From Pseudomonas sp. (GTDB taxonomy: Bacteria > Pseudomonadota > Gammaproteobacteria > Pseudomonadales > Pseudomonadaceae), in assembly GCA_003525045.1 (NCBI GenBank), contig DQGF01000245.1, positions 1,197 to 8,093 on the forward strand: a DNA stretch of 6,897 nt, read 5' to 3'. The position numbers and the translations under genes are program-made. Below the pieces are notes generated by a model, which made no database searches, was not told the origin of the DNA, and saw only the letters and a program-made list of their open reading frames with translations. Positions 6,242 to 6,897 of this stretch are shown piece after piece; position 1 is the first letter of the stretch, and the number at the start of each line of letters is the position of its first letter.

Positions 6242-6897
6242 TGAACTCCTCGCCGAGAATATTCAGACCTACCTGGAGCGCAAAGACTTCGAGGTAACAG
6301 TCTGTCACTCGGCTGAAGAAGCACTGGAGCAATTGAGTACCTTCGTCCCTGACGTGGTGCTGACCGACAATTCTCTACCGGGCATGAGTGGTCACGACCT
6401 GATCCAGAAGCTGCGCATCAGCGCGCCGGATCTGAAAGTGATCATGATGACCGGCTATGGCAACGTCGAAGATGCCGTGGCGGCGATGAAAGAGGGCGCG
6501 TTTCATTACGTCACCAAACCGGTGGCCCTGCCGGAGCTCAAGCTGTTGTTGGAAAAGGCCCTGGCCACCGAGCGGATGGAGCGCACGCTGCACTTTTATC
6601 AGGAGCGCGAAGCGCAGAAGTCCGGGGTGCAGGCATTGATCGGCGACTCGGCGCCCATGCAGTATTTGAAAAACACCATCGGCCAGTTGCTCGACGCCGA
6701 GCGGCGCATGGCCAACACCGATCTGCCGCCGGTACTGGTCGAAGGCGAGACCGGTACCGGCAAGGAACTGGTGGCTCGGGCGCTGCACTTCGACGGTCCG
6801 CGCAGCAAAGGCCCGTTCATAGAATTCAACTGCGCGTCGATCCCTTCCAACCTGGTGGAGTCGGAACTGTTCGGTCACGAGAAGGGCGCCTTCACCG
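6210..6897 (+). CDS. mnxR: NtrC-family sigma-54-dependent response regulator (MnxR-like), 3' end missing
   Basis: Open from ATG 6210 to the window edge, 229 residues visible of a family usually about 440-480 long. The receiver domain (about 4-118) has acidic residues E9, D10 and D11, phosphoacceptor Asp53 (LTDNSLPG), Thr81 (MMTGYG) and Lys103 (TKP). A linker leads to the AAA+ domain from about 140, with Walker A GETGTGKE (179-186). [13 protein letters not shown] is cut inside the GAFTGA loop that contacts sigma-54. The C-terminal DNA-binding helix-turn-helix is expected beyond the window. When phosphorylated by one or both kinases here, it should bind an enhancer and drive open-complex formation at sigma-54 promoters such as that at 751-767. 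In P. putida GB-1, MnxR with MnxS1 and MnxS2 is required for Mn(II) oxidation. Family assignment certain; the gene name follows from context. Confidence 0.93.
   Translation, partial: MEHSILLVEDDELLAENIQTYLERKDFEVTVCHSAEEALEQLSTFVPDVVLTDNSLPGMSGHDLIQKLRISAPDLKVIMMTGYGNVEDAVAAMKEGAFHYVTKPVALPELKLLLEKALATERMERTLHFYQEREAQKSGVQALIGDSAPMQYLKNTIGQLLDAERRMANTDLPPVLVEGETGTGKELVARALHFDGPRSKGPFIEFNCASIPSNLVESELFGHEKGAFT

Noticed and set aside
1..6897. CRISPR arrays, tRNA/rRNA genes, insertion sequences or attachment sites
   Set aside because: No regularly spaced repeats, structured RNA, transposase genes or terminal repeats were seen; the window is occupied by five genes and two short spacers.

Overview
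The window looks like a chromosomal segment of a Pseudomonas (GC-rich, dense, all genes on the + strand). Its gene order and protein motifs match the manganese-oxidation regulatory locus described in Pseudomonas putida GB-1: sensor kinase mnxS1, multicopper oxidase mcoA, an SCO1/SenC-type gene, sensor kinase mnxS2, and the sigma-54-dependent response regulator mnxR. I make this match from remembered family knowledge plus the domains and order seen here, not from a database search.

Layout. Positions 1-624 are the C-terminal catalytic half of a histidine kinase (mnxS1-like, cut by the window start). Positions 625-806 form a leader/intergenic region with a well-formed sigma-54 (-24/-12) promoter at 751-767 and a 7+7 bp inverted repeat about 107 bp upstream of the predicted transcription start, a plausible enhancer. 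Positions 807-3614 encode a large exported multicopper oxidase with all four copper-ligand motifs. It is followed, almost without gap, by an exported SCO1/SenC domain fused to a class I-type cytochrome c domain (3632-4642). After a 102-bp spacer comes a full-length membrane histidine kinase (4745-6241) with a periplasmic sensor domain. It overlaps by 32 nt the start of an NtrC-family response regulator (6210 to the window end), which is cut inside the sigma-54-contacting GAFTGA loop.

How it probably works (inference). The two paralogous kinases, about 65% identical over their shared catalytic part, signal to the single NtrC-type regulator. The regulator then activates sigma-54 RNA polymerase at the promoter in front of the oxidase. 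The oxidase, helped by the SCO-cytochrome protein for copper loading or redox handling, would oxidise Mn(II) outside the cytoplasm. If transcription from the sigma-54 promoter reads through the 102-bp spacer, the second kinase and the regulator would be under positive feedback.

The overall system is recognisable rather than new. The less-described points are the promoter/enhancer architecture, the corrected oxidase start, the SCO-cytochrome fusion, the Ser next to the phospho-accepting His in both kinases, acidic patches that might bind metal, and the duplicated-kinase arrangement.
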